Assembly: GCA_950295325.1 (NCBI GenBank)
Contig: OX485805.1
Span: 21,687,501 to 21,751,500, forward strand
Reading direction: 5' to 3'
Length of the DNA stretch: 64,000 nucleotides
Source of the DNA: Polytrichum commune
Lineage: Eukaryota; Streptophyta; Polytrichopsida; Polytrichales; Polytrichaceae
How positions within the stretch are numbered: position 1 is the first letter of the stretch; each line of letters begins with the position of its first letter. The notes below the pieces were generated by a model. That model was not told the origin of the DNA. It ran no database searches and saw nothing but the letters and a program-made list of their open reading frames with translations. A program made the translations under genes and the position numbers. Below, piece by piece: positions 37,701-48,254 of the stretch.

Positions 37701-40700
37701 TTTATTGTACTTTTAAGGTGGACTCCGGCTTCATGCTTGAGCAGGAATAATGTTCTAGTGATAGGTGATCTAACACAGTGGTGGTATTTAATACGGGTAA
37801 TTTATTTAGAACCTCCGTATTGGGCAAGTATAAATTGCGTTAGGCCGGTATAAATTTTGCCAATTCGGCCTTTATCGTTAAGGGCGTTTTGTAGTTGCTC
37901 TCCAATACACCGTAGGTAGGCATTTTGTAGTGAAAATGCTTCAATTCCAAATAGGTTGTGGGGGAGTTGTGTAGCAATATTAGATGTGCATTTGGGTATT
38001 CCGCATATTGTTTTATGGAGTGCGATGATCTTTTTGTCAAGTTTTTTTATGGCTGGCATGGAGTATGGTACTGCATAAAAGCTATATGCTATTCCAGCGC
38101 GTATGACTGTATCAGCCATGTTGATTTTTTGTTTCATAGTAGCTGGGCATGCTACGAGGGCTTGACATTGTTTGATTACTTTAGCTGTAGTGGTATTTAT
38201 TTGTGTTTTCTACTTGAGTGATGGTGCAAGATTTATTCCTAGGTATGTGTAGGGTTCGTGTTGGTTTAGGACTGGTATAGGTTGGTTTCTATAGTTTATG
38301 TTGGTGGATTGGATTAGGGCCTTGAAGGTTGTGGGGTTAAGTTTAGATTTGTTTGGGCATCCAGTTACTGCGCATTTTGGTATTCCTAGATTCATTCCTG
38401 CCCATTCGCAGAATTTGTCTAGTTTATTTAATTGTGTTTGTAGTGTCTCTAGTTTGTTGGTGATTGCTGCAAGGTCGTCTGCATATGCTGCTGATGAAAT
38501 TTTAACTCTGGACGTACCGAAAGTATATCCATTGTTTCCTTGTTGTAGCCATCTAAGTAGGGGTTCTAGAAATATAATGAATAAGTATGGGCTAAGGGTA
38601 TCGCCTTGTATTGTACCTCTTTGGATGTGGATTGGTAGGGTTTTTCCGAAGTGTTCGCCAGTAAATATGGTTGAAGATTGTGAGTATATGTTTCCAATGA
38701 GGTTCATTGAGTCATTGGGGTAACCCAAGTCTTTCATTATGGCTAAGAGTCTGGCGTGATCAATGGAGTCAAAGGCGGTTTTGAAGTCAATGTAAAGAAT
38801 GTATATATCTTGGTTTGTGAGTCTTGCGTCTTCAAGCGCTGCAATTAGTATTTGGATTTGTCTGGAGGTGCTTGTTTATGCTCTGAACCCTTCTTGGCTA
38901 TCGTGTAGTATTTGGTATCTTTCTCCGTATGCTGATAGGATAGAGGTTAGTGTACTTGTGTAAAGTTTATATATGATGTTAGCTAGTACAATAGGTCTAT
39001 GATTTGTTAGTTGTGATGGGTTACCTTTTTTATATAATAAAACTGTTAGGCTAGTTTTCCATGATGCGGGAATTTGTTTTTGTTTATAGCAGTGCTTAAA
39101 GAATAGGAAAAATAATTTGTAAAAGCGCGGAGGCATATTTTTTAGAATTGAGTTGGGAATTTTGTCTGGGCCTGGGGTTTTGTTATTATTTAGGTTTTTA
39201 AGATAGAAGTCGTAGGTTTCTTGATCAAAGTATGTGTGTAAAGGGATTTGGGGTTCTCCTCGTTTGTCAATCGTGTATCCTTCTAAGTCGTGCCATGAGT
39301 ATTGTCTGACTCCACATGTACAGTGTAGTGGATGTGTATTTTGATGGTGGCATGTGGGGACTGTTGGGTGGTTACTGATGGATTGTTGTGCGTAAATATC
39401 TGATGCAATGTCTTCAGGGTTGGTTAATATGTTGTTTTGTCTGTCAATGATGGAGTCAAGAGGTGAGGTTTCAGTGTTTTTGAAGACTTTTCGGTTTATT
39501 TTCTTGGGGCTTTTTTCATACATTTGGCGGTATTTCGATACGGCTTTTAGAATGCAGTCTCTAGTATATTTTGTGGTGATTTTTCTGGCTTCTTTATTTG
39601 CAATTTTTGCGATGGCCGCTATTTTGTTAATCCATTCATCAGGGGATGCTGCTGTAGCAGGTGGGTGCGGGATGTTGACGTATTGGTGATTTTGGATATC
39701 GTTTAGAATGGGGTGCGCTTGCCAGTGTGGGTCATGTTGTGCTATCTATATGGCTTTTTTGATGAGATGATATGTGTTGAGGTGTCTTTTCCATTCTTTG
39801 GCTAGTTTGCATGGTAAAAAACCACCTTGTTGTGATGTTCTGTTTGTAAGGTTGGGTAATGGATTTGCTTTGCAGGTTTTTTCAATTGTTTCTGAGATTT
39901 TGTTTATAATATAATCCAGTGATGTACAGGCTTTTTGCCATTGATTAGATGTTAAGTGTTGGTGATTTTCTAGTAGTGTGGTAAGTGCTTTTAGTTGTGT
40001 AATGTTTTCTTCAAAGAATGTTATGTTGAATTTTTCTAGGTTTTCTGGTGGTATCGGGTTTAGGATTCTAGTTGGTGAGGTGTTTGTAGGGGGTAGAGAT
40101 ATGGCTATAAGTGTGTTGTGCGGGATGTGTAATATGACTGGATAATGGTCTGAATTTAGATTCATGCTTGTGTTTGTAGTGGAGATGAATTTACTGTTGT
40201 CTGGGGAGTGAATGTAAAAGCCATCTATTAGGCTTGTCGATGTGTAGTTATAGCCTCCTTGTCTGGAGAGACTATTGTTGGTTGGAATATATTCGAGGTT
40301 GAGGGATGTGGTGAAGTTTTTCCATTGGAAGTCTTCTTCTTGTGGGGGGGTGTTAGTGTTGTTATTTTGTCTACCCCTAAGTGCAATATCTCGGTTAAAG
40401 TCACCGCATAAAGTGTATGTATGATTAGGGTGTATAGTGATTTCGTTGGTGATTTCGTTCTTAAGGTGTGGGATGAGACATGTGTCTTCTAAGTGTGTAG
40501 GCATATACATGTGTATGATTAGCCAAGGTATTTGTGGATGATTATTTATTTTTATTATTTGTAGGTACGGTGAGATGTTTGCTGGTGTTGGAATTTTGGT
40601 GATATTTCTAGGGAATGCATATTTATTGTGGATAAGTGTGAGTAGACCGCCTCTTCCAGGGGTATAGGGCATTCTTTGTTGAATGCACCTTGTGAATGCA

Positions 40701-41660
40701 TGTGTGTTGTTAAAGATGAGTTTGAATTCTGGGAATAGGTTTTGTATATATTTTGTAGATTTGTTTGCAGTAAGTTTGGTTTTTTGGATATGTATGAATG
40801 TTGTGTTGTTTAGAGAGTTATTTATTAGGCTTTGTAAGTTTGGTAATGATGTGTTGAGTGATGACGCATTCCATGTTATTATGTTTGTTTCGTGTTCGGT
40901 GTGGGAGCGGCTGGGAGTGGGGGTGGGTGTGAGTATTCGTTAATGTTTTCTAAATATCTGAGTGCTTCGGTTATCAATTGGTTTGGGAGGAAAGGAAATT
41001 CTTTCTTGAGGGTGATTGATGTGGGTGTGGTTACTTGGTTGTGGATGTATTCGTATATTTTTGTGTGTATTGAGTTCTGAGGAAGTATTATATTTTGATT
41101 GTTTTCTATAAATATTGTGTAGGGATGTGGTGTCAGTATGTGTCGCTCGGGGGGGTTGGTGAGATTAGCTAATCTAATGATTAATGTGTTGGTCCAGATG
41201 TTATTAAATTGGTAGGTTTGGGGTTGGGCTAGTATGTTATTGCATGTGCCTATTGAGGGGTGGATGGTAATGATTAGAGCGTATGGCATATGGGTTGGTG
41301 GTGATTGGCTTTGTGTTTGGATATATTGGTATAGATGTGGGTATGTAGTGATTGCCTGGGGGTGTAGTGGGTGTGTGTGTTTTAGTATGGAGGCGAATGT
41401 ATTTGCTATGTATTGGTATTCAGGTTGTAGTTTTATAGTATTAGGAATAAAATATGTGTTGGCTTTTTTTTTTGTGTAGCAGGGTGTGTGCGTAGGATAT
41501 CAGGCATTGGTCCAGGGTTGAGTTCGATGTCCCCGCATTGTAGTAGATCTAATTTGTTAATGAAGTAGTATCCGTAGAATTGAAGTGTTTTTGGTTTCCT
41601 CATATTTATTTTTAGATATTTCATAAATGCGAATTTGGTTGTAGTGAAGAGGTTGGGCAT
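34794..41660 (-). pseudogene. Retrotransposon ORF2 polyprotein, disabled (2A, APE, RT, RNase H, Zn)
   Basis: About 2,290 codons. N-terminus at 41660 with a 2A-like motif at residues 43-51. The APE endonuclease (about 40880-40080) shows WNASSLN, GDFNRD and SDHYP. The reverse transcriptase (about 39520-38210) shows GPDKIPNSILK, NHRPIVLANIIYKL, YIDFKTAFDSIDHA, GTIQGDTLSPYLF and YADD (near 38474-38485). The RNase H (about 35990-35500) shows YTDGS, RAEMIAIHETL, FTDSLN and AHVNIDGNEKADKLAKEG, so its D-E-D-D residues look present. The C-terminal CPICNSNELDTWIHVLLTC is a zinc-binding CCHC-type segment. Stops fall at 39746, 38876, 38210, 37802, 37661, 36800 and 36563. Frames change near 41464-41473 (a run of T), near 40880 and near 35387. 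All catalytic motifs are legible, so the copy decayed recently or its domains are well conserved. Confidence 0.88.
41508..41534 (-). promoter_or_regulatory. 2A-like ribosome-skipping motif GDIELNPGP
   Basis: The minus-strand frame reads LLQCGDIELNPGP, residues 39-51 from the ATG at 41660. It fits the 2A consensus D-(V/I)-E-X-N-P-G-P, at which ribosomes release the upstream peptide and continue after the last Pro. Such motifs are established in picornavirus-type RNA viruses and in some non-LTR retrotransposons (trypanosome L1Tc/Ingi, sea urchin and other animal elements), typically near the N-terminus of the endonuclease/RT ORF, as here. Activity is inferred. A frame change lies about 13 codons downstream in this copy. 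Confidence 0.85.
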
Positions 41661-41739
41661 AGCGGGTATGATTTTTTCTACTAGTGTGGGTGAGAAGTGT
41701 GACGTAGTATTATTTGTAGGTATTGAGTTTGTTACTGAG

Positions 41740-44700
41740 TTAGGTTTCCATTTGTTTATAAGGTGGTATGTGACGTTGTTTGTATGGCGAGGCCGTTTTG
41801 TTTATTGGGTAGGAATTATATTTTGTGTAAGGGTAGTTGTGTTTTTGGTGGGGTTTGTATTTAGGGTGTATGTGGTGTTTTGAGTGGGGGTGGGGTGTGG
41901 GGTTTGGATGCAAGTTGTTTGTAAGATGAGGCTTGTGAGATTTTGAGTTAGATTGGGTTTCTTGTTTTGGATGAGAACTATACATTGGTTGGTATTTGTG
42001 TTTTGAATATATTTTGGTTTTTGGATGAAGTTTGTGTTTTAGATGGACTCTATAATTTGGATGGAGCTTTTCCCGTGGATGGAGATTGTGCTTTGGGTGA
42101 GGATTATATCTTGGATGAGACTTGTATGGGTGGGGCCGGGGTATTTCTTGTTTTGGGTGGGTATCGTGTTGTAGGGTGGGTGTTATGTTTCCTAAGTGGT
42201 TGGGTAAAGGGCGTGTTTTGTTTGTATTTAGGTTTTTCATGCATACGGTTTTAGTTGTGGTAATCGGGTTGGGTAGGGTGTGTGTAATGTTGCTTGGTTG
42301 TTTAGGTGTGAGGGGGGGGGGGGTTAAGTTTTGGTTGTGTTTTTTGTTTTGGATGTAGACTATGTTTTGGGTGTGGTTTAGATTTAGGATGAAGTCCATT
42401 TCTTGGTGAGTACTTATATTGTGATAGAAGCCGGTGTATTTTGAATTTTGGATGAGAGGTAAAATTTGGATGTGTAGTGTATTTTGTTCGGGGATTATAT
42501 TTTGGGTAGTTGTTAGTTAGTTTTGTTGTAGAAGAAATGTGGTGTAGGGCGGGTATTATGTTTTCTTGTTGTTTGGGTAGGGAGTGTGAGTTCGCGTAGT
42601 ATTTGGGTGTTTGATTTGTCATTACGGTAGGTTTCCAGTTAGTGAGGTGGTATTTGCGGTTAGTTTTGTGGCGAGGCCGGTAGGCCGAGGCCATTTTGTT
42701 TGTTGGGTATTGTTTGTATTTTAAGTGGGGGTTGGGTTGTGAGTGGGGGTAAGGTATGGGTTTTGGGTGGAGTTTGTGATTAGGATGTAATTTATTTTGT
42801 TGGTATATCATTAGATTAGGATAGGTTCCTTGTTCATGGTGTGGGTTATGTTTTGAATGAGATATATGTTTTGAGTAATTTATGTACTTTGGATGAAATT
42901 TGTGCCTTGGATGAAAGTAGTTCGTTGGATTTGGTATATGTTTTGGGTACTTTCCGTATTTCGGGGTGTGTGTAATGTTACTTGATTGTTTAGATGTGAG
43001 GGGGGGATTTAGTTTTGGGTGTGGTTTTTGTTTTGGATGTAGACTATGCGGTTTGGATATAGGATGAAGTTCGTTTCTTGGGAAATACCTATATTGTGAG
43101 TGAAGCCAGTGTATTTTGTGTTTTGGATGAGAGGTATAATTTGGATGTGTGGTGTATTAATTTTGTTCGGGGAGTATGTTTTGGGTGGTTGTTGTTGTGT
43201 GGGTGGTTAGTGTAGTTTGGGTTATTTATATTTGATGTACTTGAGGTAGAGGGGTAGTATCTGTATAGGTTAATTGTTTTGGGTTTTTGATATTTAATGA
43301 GTGCTAGTTTTGTTGTAGAAGAAATGTGATGTAGGGCGGGTATTGTGTTTTCTTGTTGTTTGGTTAAGGGGTGTGAGTTCGCATAGTATAAATTAGGTAT
43401 TTGATTTGTTATTGGGGTAGGTTCCCAATTAGTGAGGTGGTATTTTCGGTTAGTTTTGTGGCGCGGCCGGTAGGCCGAGGTCATATTGTTTGTTGAGTAT
43501 TGTTTGTACTTTGAGTGGGGGTTGGGTTGTGAGTGGGGGTAATTAAGTTATGGGTTTTGGGTGGGGTTTGTGTTTAGGATGTAATCTATTTTGTTGGTAT
43601 GTCTTTAGGTCAGGATAGGTTCTTTGTTTATGGTGTGGATTATGTTTTGGATGAGATATGCGTTTTGGATGAAGTCCGTGTCTTGGATGAATGTAGTTTG
43701 TTGGATGTCGTAAGTGTTTTGGGAACTTTTCGTATTTTCGGATGTGTGTAATGTTACTTGAATGTTTAGGTGTGAGGGGGGGATTTAGTTTTGGGTGTGG
43801 TTTTTGTTTTGGTTGTAGACTATGTTTTAGATGCGGTTTGGATTTAGGATGAGGTCCATTTCTTGGGAAGTACCTATATTGAGAGAGAAGCCGGTGTATT
43901 TTGTGTTTTGGATGGGAAGTATAATTTGGTTGTGTAGTGTGTTTTGTTCGGAGAGTGTGTTTTGGGTGACTGTTGTTGTGTGGGTGGTTAGTGTAATTTG
44001 GTTTATTTGTAAGTTTTTTATTTATACTTGATGTACTTGAGGTAATGGGGTAGTATCTATATAGGTTTTTTGTTTTTTGTTTTGTCATTTTTGATTTATG
44101 ATTTTGAATGCGTGCCCGTTTTGTTGTAGGAAGAATGTGGTGTAGGGCGGGTATTATGCTTTCTTGTTGTTTGGGTAAGGGGTGTGAGGTTACATAGTAT
44201 TTAGGTATTTGATTTGTTATTGGGGTAGGTTTCCAAATAATGAGGTGGTATTTGTGGTTAGTTTTGTGGCGAGGCCGGCAGGCCGAGACCATTTTGTTTT
44301 TTGGGTATTGTTTGTACTTTGAGTGGGGGTTGGGTTTTGAGTGGAGATAAAGTTTAGGTTTTGGGTGTGCGTTGTGTTTAGGATGCAATTTATTTTGTTG
44401 GTTTGTCTTTAGGTTAGGATGGGTTCCTTGCTCATTTAGCGGGTTATGTTTTGGATGAGATATGTGTTTTGGGTAAAGCATGTGTTTCGGATGAAGTCCA
44501 TGTATTGGATGGAAGTAGTTGGTTGGATGAAGTATGTGTTTTGTGTACTTACCGTACTTCGTATGGAGGTTGTTTGTTGTATGAAGATTGTGCCTAAGAT
44601 GATAATTATATTTTGGGTGGAATTGGGGTATTTTACCACTTGGATGTATATTGTATGTTATACGGGTTTTGTATTTTGTATGAGATCCGTTATACGATTT

Positions 44701-44943
44701 GTATTTGTATTTTGGTATGTGTATTGGGTGAGTGGTTTGTTGGGGTATACCGTATTGGAGTAGATGTGAGATATGTTTGTATTCCTCATACGTTATTTGA
44801 CATCGTATGGTACTTTGTATGATATTAAGGTATAGTATGTTTATACTAGTATGTATTTGTTTTCTACTATATCTATATACTTCTATGTATCTGGGGTAGT
44901 ATTGTAGTAAATACTTTTGTTTTTCTTGGCGGTTTGTGGTCAC
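41740..44943 (-). repeat. His/Pro/Lys-rich tandem array between ORF1 and ORF2
   Basis: The minus strand encodes long open stretches (44943-43543, 43484-43089, 42811-42302, 42399-41740) built of repeats of the type LHPKHKPHPK, YPKHISHPKH and HPTNYIHPRH. A higher-order unit of about 800-890 bp starts with anchor text GAGGTGGTAT..G.GGTTAGTTTTGTGGCG on the plus strand near 44241, 43436, 42646 and, more weakly, 41763. Each unit ends in peptide text like TTK.A.IKY..PKT.NLYRYYP, which parallels the text just before the 2A motif at 41508-41534. The longest open frame (466 codons) begins at an ATG at 44943. Function unknown; composition suggests a disordered, basic, possibly nucleic-acid-binding tract. 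Confidence 0.8.
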
Positions 44944-45062
44944 TCCACATTTGGTTGGTCTTTAAGCACGAGGTTTGGGTTTACCAATCCCGTAATTTGT
45001 TGCATTCCGGTAAGTGCTAAGGTTAAAGTACCTTGGATGTCTAGCATTTGCTTTTTTAATTT

Positions 45063-46721
45063 TTAATTTATTTCATCTGCATATATGTGTGCTTCTCTCA
45101 CTATATCATCTTTTAACTCCTTCATGTCTTTGTGGAGCTCAAGTTTGAGTTTTTTGTTACCTTCCTCTATTGCTTCTTTCATGACGGTAAGAACGTCCCC
45201 TTTTGTAGCACTTTCCTCCCCTTGAGTTTGGTTTTGAATGGCTTCAATAGTGTTTACCAAACACGTATTGGTATCTTCAAATCCAAATTTGATTAGTAAT
45301 TCCTCGGAGGGTTTGTCAATTCCTTCAATACTCCGGCGGTGTGGGGTAATTTCCACATGGTAAATTCCGATTTTTACCTCTTTCCCTACAAATTTCCTAT
45401 ACACATAGGGGTTAAGGTATTCTACATTAGCACTACCGTTATGCCTCAAACCATCTTGCTTGTGAAACCAAATAGATACCACATTCTTGGTTCCTAATAC
45501 TTTGCAAATCTCAAGGGAGGTATCCTCAATACTCATCAAAATGGGGAGGTTATAGAATGTTAGAATAAGAGCCTCCTTTCTTGCCTTTTGCTCCAAGGTA
45601 AGAGAGGGACCTTTAGTCACTTGGCCCTCAAGAATTTGATGGAGTGTGGATATTTGAAGAGTTTGGATTTTCTTGGCTTGAAGGGGGGTGGGAGCAATAA
45701 TGTAGGCATGGTTGTTAGTATTACTTTTTTGTACCTCAACAATCTCAAAGTTGTGGCCTCTCCTAAAGCTATTTTCTAGGATATCAAGAAAAAGAGTATG
45801 AGATGATACACCAATCAATGAGTCATTTGAAATTTTGATAGAGAGATTGTTGCTCCTAGCAATAGAGTGATATGATTTGCATACCTTGCCAAGGCTACCA
45901 ACGCTTGAGTGTGGCTCAAGGTGGAGGATGAAGGGTCTAAGACCCGTGAGTAGGGCAACTCCATCACTTTGGGGGTTAAGAAGGTGGAGTTTGACTATCC
46001 CAGCCCAAACCCCTTTAACTCCACCTCTCTTGACACTCATACATAGGACTGAAATGGGTTCAATGAGGTTAGTACCAAGAGGGATATGCATGTCATTGAG
46101 CCTTTCTTTAACAAGCTCTTTTACATGGTTGTGAAAGAGGGGGTTGTTAGGAAGTTGGAAATGAATGGCAATCTGAAAATCTAAAGACATGCAAGAGGTA
46201 GGGGCAATTTCTATCTCGGATGGGATTTGAGTAAGGTTAAGATGTTGACCTGGAAGCCCATCACTTCTCTTGCTAGGATACAAGATTTGTGGCACTCTTG
46301 GGTAGGATATACTTACATTTTCTAGCTCTTCAACTTCTTTGTGAGGGATTCCCCTTGTGACCCTATCATCAGTGGTCTCATCAGAAAAAAACTCATCAAG
46401 CCCCTGGTCCTTGGCAATACTTTCCATAACTTCAAACCCAAGCCAGAGTTTAAGTTGTTGGTCTGGGGTAGGTTGCGAGGTTAGGCCTTTGTTTTGTGGT
46501 GACAGTCTTTGCGAGGGGGTCTCTGTGCGGTCACGGGTCCTTTTTCCGGCCGAAGTCCCCGTTCCCAGCTTAGCTTTTTTGGCGAGTAGCCGTTTGAGGT
46601 TTTGCGCAGGCGAGTCGACCTCCATGGCTTCATTCTCTGCACCAAACACTTTAGAGAGAGCCATTGGTATGAGTCCTCCTGCCGCTGCACTCCCCCCGTT
46701 TCGGTGTGCTGACTTCGCCAT
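45063..46721 (-). CDS. Retrotransposon ORF1 protein (552 aa), intact
   Basis: Uninterrupted frame of 552 codons. N-terminal 100 residues: basic and Ser/Thr/Pro-rich, possibly nuclear-localising (KRLLAKKAK, GKRTRDR). A central domain follows (about 170-350). Then comes a region at about 375-470 that looks like an RNA-recognition-motif fold: ALILTFYNLP as an RNP2-like strand and GSANVEYLNPYVYRKF as an RNP1-like strand. The C-terminal 70 residues are charged and helical (TVMKEAIEEGNKKLKLELHK), likely a coiled coil. I infer an RNA-binding, multimerising ORF1p. The coiled coil lies after the RRM-like part, unlike L1 ORF1p, where it comes first. No gag-type CCHC knuckle is visible. Start is the first ATG after the 5' monomers. 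Confidence 0.7.
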   Translation of the reverse strand: MAKSAHRNGGSAAAGGLIPMALSKVFGAENEAMEVDSPAQNLKRLLAKKAKLGTGTSAGKRTRDRTETPSQRLSPQNKGLTSQPTPDQQLKLWLGFEVMESIAKDQGLDEFFSDETTDDRVTRGIPHKEVEELENVSISYPRVPQILYPSKRSDGLPGQHLNLTQIPSEIEIAPTSCMSLDFQIAIHFQLPNNPLFHNHVKELVKERLNDMHIPLGTNLIEPISVLCMSVKRGGVKGVWAGIVKLHLLNPQSDGVALLTGLRPFILHLEPHSSVGSLGKVCKSYHSIARSNNLSIKISNDSLIGVSSHTLFLDILENSFRRGHNFEIVEVQKSNTNNHAYIIAPTPLQAKKIQTLQISTLHQILEGQVTKGPSLTLEQKARKEALILTFYNLPILMSIEDTSLEICKVLGTKNVVSIWFHKQDGLRHNGSANVEYLNPYVYRKFVGKEVKIGIYHVEITPHRRSIEGIDKPSEELLIKFGFEDTNTCLVNTIEAIQNQTQGEESATKGDVLTVMKEAIEEGNKKLKLELHKDMKELKDDIVREAHIYADEIN

Positions 46722-46890
46722 TTTCGGTGCCCTTTGGTGTGTGATTGCCTTGGGTTTTCTGTTTCGGTGTAGGGGATTACAGGTTGTGTAGGGGTCTGAT
46801 AATTCTTCGCAGCTACGGTGCCGACTTACCTGCGCTCTGGAGCTTCGATGCAGATCTTCGAGTTGCGGATCTAGCTTCCCTACTCGGCTG

Positions 46891-46980
46891 CGGTGTAGAT
46901 CTGGTCGCCTTCTATAGTTTCGGTGTAGATCTTATCGCCTTCTATAGCTTCGGTGTAGATCTGGTTGCCTTCTATAGTTT
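46891..46980 (-). repeat. Three 30-bp monomers in the retrotransposon 5' UTR
   Basis: Units 46891-46920, 46921-46950 and 46951-46980, each CGGTGTAGATCT.. followed by TCTATAG.TT. They are exactly 30 bp long and nearly identical, with a partial degenerate copy near 46845-46890. They lie 170-260 bp upstream of ORF1. Tandem monomers at a LINE 5' end often carry the internal promoter; that role is inferred. Confidence 0.85.
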
Positions 46981-47784
46981 CGTAAATGTGTTGATTCGAC
47001 TTCACCATCTGTGCGGTGCAACATGTATGTATCTGCATTAGCTTGAGGGAGCAATGTGAGTATAAATCAAATGAGTAAGGGGAGGGGAAGGAGCCTATGG
47101 CCCCTTCTGAGTGGTATTCTGCCTATTTGTCTAGTTGTAAGTTTCCTGGATTGGTGTTGTAGGCAAGAGTCTCAAGGTGCTTGTGTCCTTGGAACTACAC
47201 TTCCTCCCTGATGTGGTACTACAATTTCAGATCTAGCAATCCATAAGCAGCATAATGCAACAATCAAACTCAATGTATCCAACAAGGCCCCAGCTCATCA
47301 GATTACCTAACTTTGAGATCTAACTGAGCCTTCACACATACTACAGTTCCCAGATCTGATCTTGAGCATTCACATGCACCCCTTCCAACACTACTGAGCA
47401 CCTCTACAAGCACCCTGACCATCTGCTTTTTGTATGTGTGCGGGGTGGTTGCAAGTCCAGCACCTTGCAGCACACACATTCAGTCTGCAGTGGCTAACTC
47501 TGCCTTCCCTCACCGCTCCAGGAAATACGGAGCTCTCAGCAGCTTCTCATGTCGTTTCAATATCCGAGCAGATGCAAAGTTAACCTTGTCACCTTTAATC
47601 TCCATGTCATTTCCCTTGCATCGGGAAACATTCTTAACAACAACCTTTGTCATGTACCACTCAAATATATAAGGTGTGCAATAGATAGAGTGATCACATA
47701 ATGTCTGATTCTCTCAAGTTAAACATCCACACCATTTCCTTTATGTCGTCCTTCAAAGCGAGTGACAATTTTTTTGCCCAACAA

Positions 47785-47915
47785 CACATAAGGGTTATGA
47801 ACTAGATAACCATCAAGAGGAGAATGGATGACTCATCACTCTTGCGGCTCGTCATTCATTCTTCTCTTGATGATTATCAGTCATAATTGATTAGTTCATG
47901 AAGATAATCTAAAGA
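47785..47915. repeat. Short fold-back element
   Basis: Inner arms 47811-47832 and 47855-47876 are inverted with about three mismatches. Outer text TATGAACTA..GATAA and its inverted copy TTAGTTCATGAAG extend the pairing. Consistent with a small MITE-like hairpin. Confidence 0.6.
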
Positions 47916-48254
47916 TTGTAAATGATATAGTGCCTCCCTAGATGACAAATTGTGATGAGCTCTAATAGCCCTTATGCTCTTGGAGGAGCAATCGGTTATG
48001 TATCATTTTGGTGTGGTCACATAGGACATCTAGGTACCTTTTCCAACGATTTATTATATACTAGAGTTATTTGTAAAGTCCCTCGAGGATTGTGGGTTTG
48101 ATCCTCCTTTCAGAAAGCTTTCTATTAAGAGCTCATTATTAGCTCATCATGTATTGGAGCCTATTTGGAAAGTTGGGTTCAAATTTTGGGACCTCTTCAT
48201 TCCAACTCTCAAACTTTGAGAGAATTTAAAGATCTAAACCAAGGTATGAGCATG

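Larger units (their letters stand above)
34282..47111 (-). mobile_element. 12.8-kb non-LTR (LINE-type) retrotransposon, minus strand
   Basis: Candidate target duplications TGGTATTCT lie at 34273-34281 and 47112-47120. In 5' to 3' order on the minus strand: 5' UTR with three 30-bp monomers (46891-46980), ORF1 (45063-46721), a His/Pro/Lys-rich tandem array (41740-44943), and ORF2 (34794-41660) with 2A-like motif, APE endonuclease, reverse transcriptase, RNase H and CCHC-like zinc segment. The 3' UTR carries two hairpins and a TTG/TTA-type simple tail. The APE-RT-RNH order places it among RNase-H-bearing non-LTR groups (I, Ingi, Tad, LOA or Utopia-like); the clade cannot be fixed by eye. ORF2 is disabled by at least seven in-frame stops and three frame changes, while ORF1 is intact. 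The ORF2 and array part is strongly A/C-rich on its sense strand and ORF1 is not. Confidence 0.88.

Noticed and set aside
40683-44763. Several plus-strand frames rich in Val, Phe, Cys and Trp
   Set aside because: Shadows of the A/C-rich ORF2 and His/Pro/Lys array on the opposite strand.
46357-46791. 144-codon plus-strand frame
   Set aside because: Antisense to intact ORF1, with no recognisable domain.
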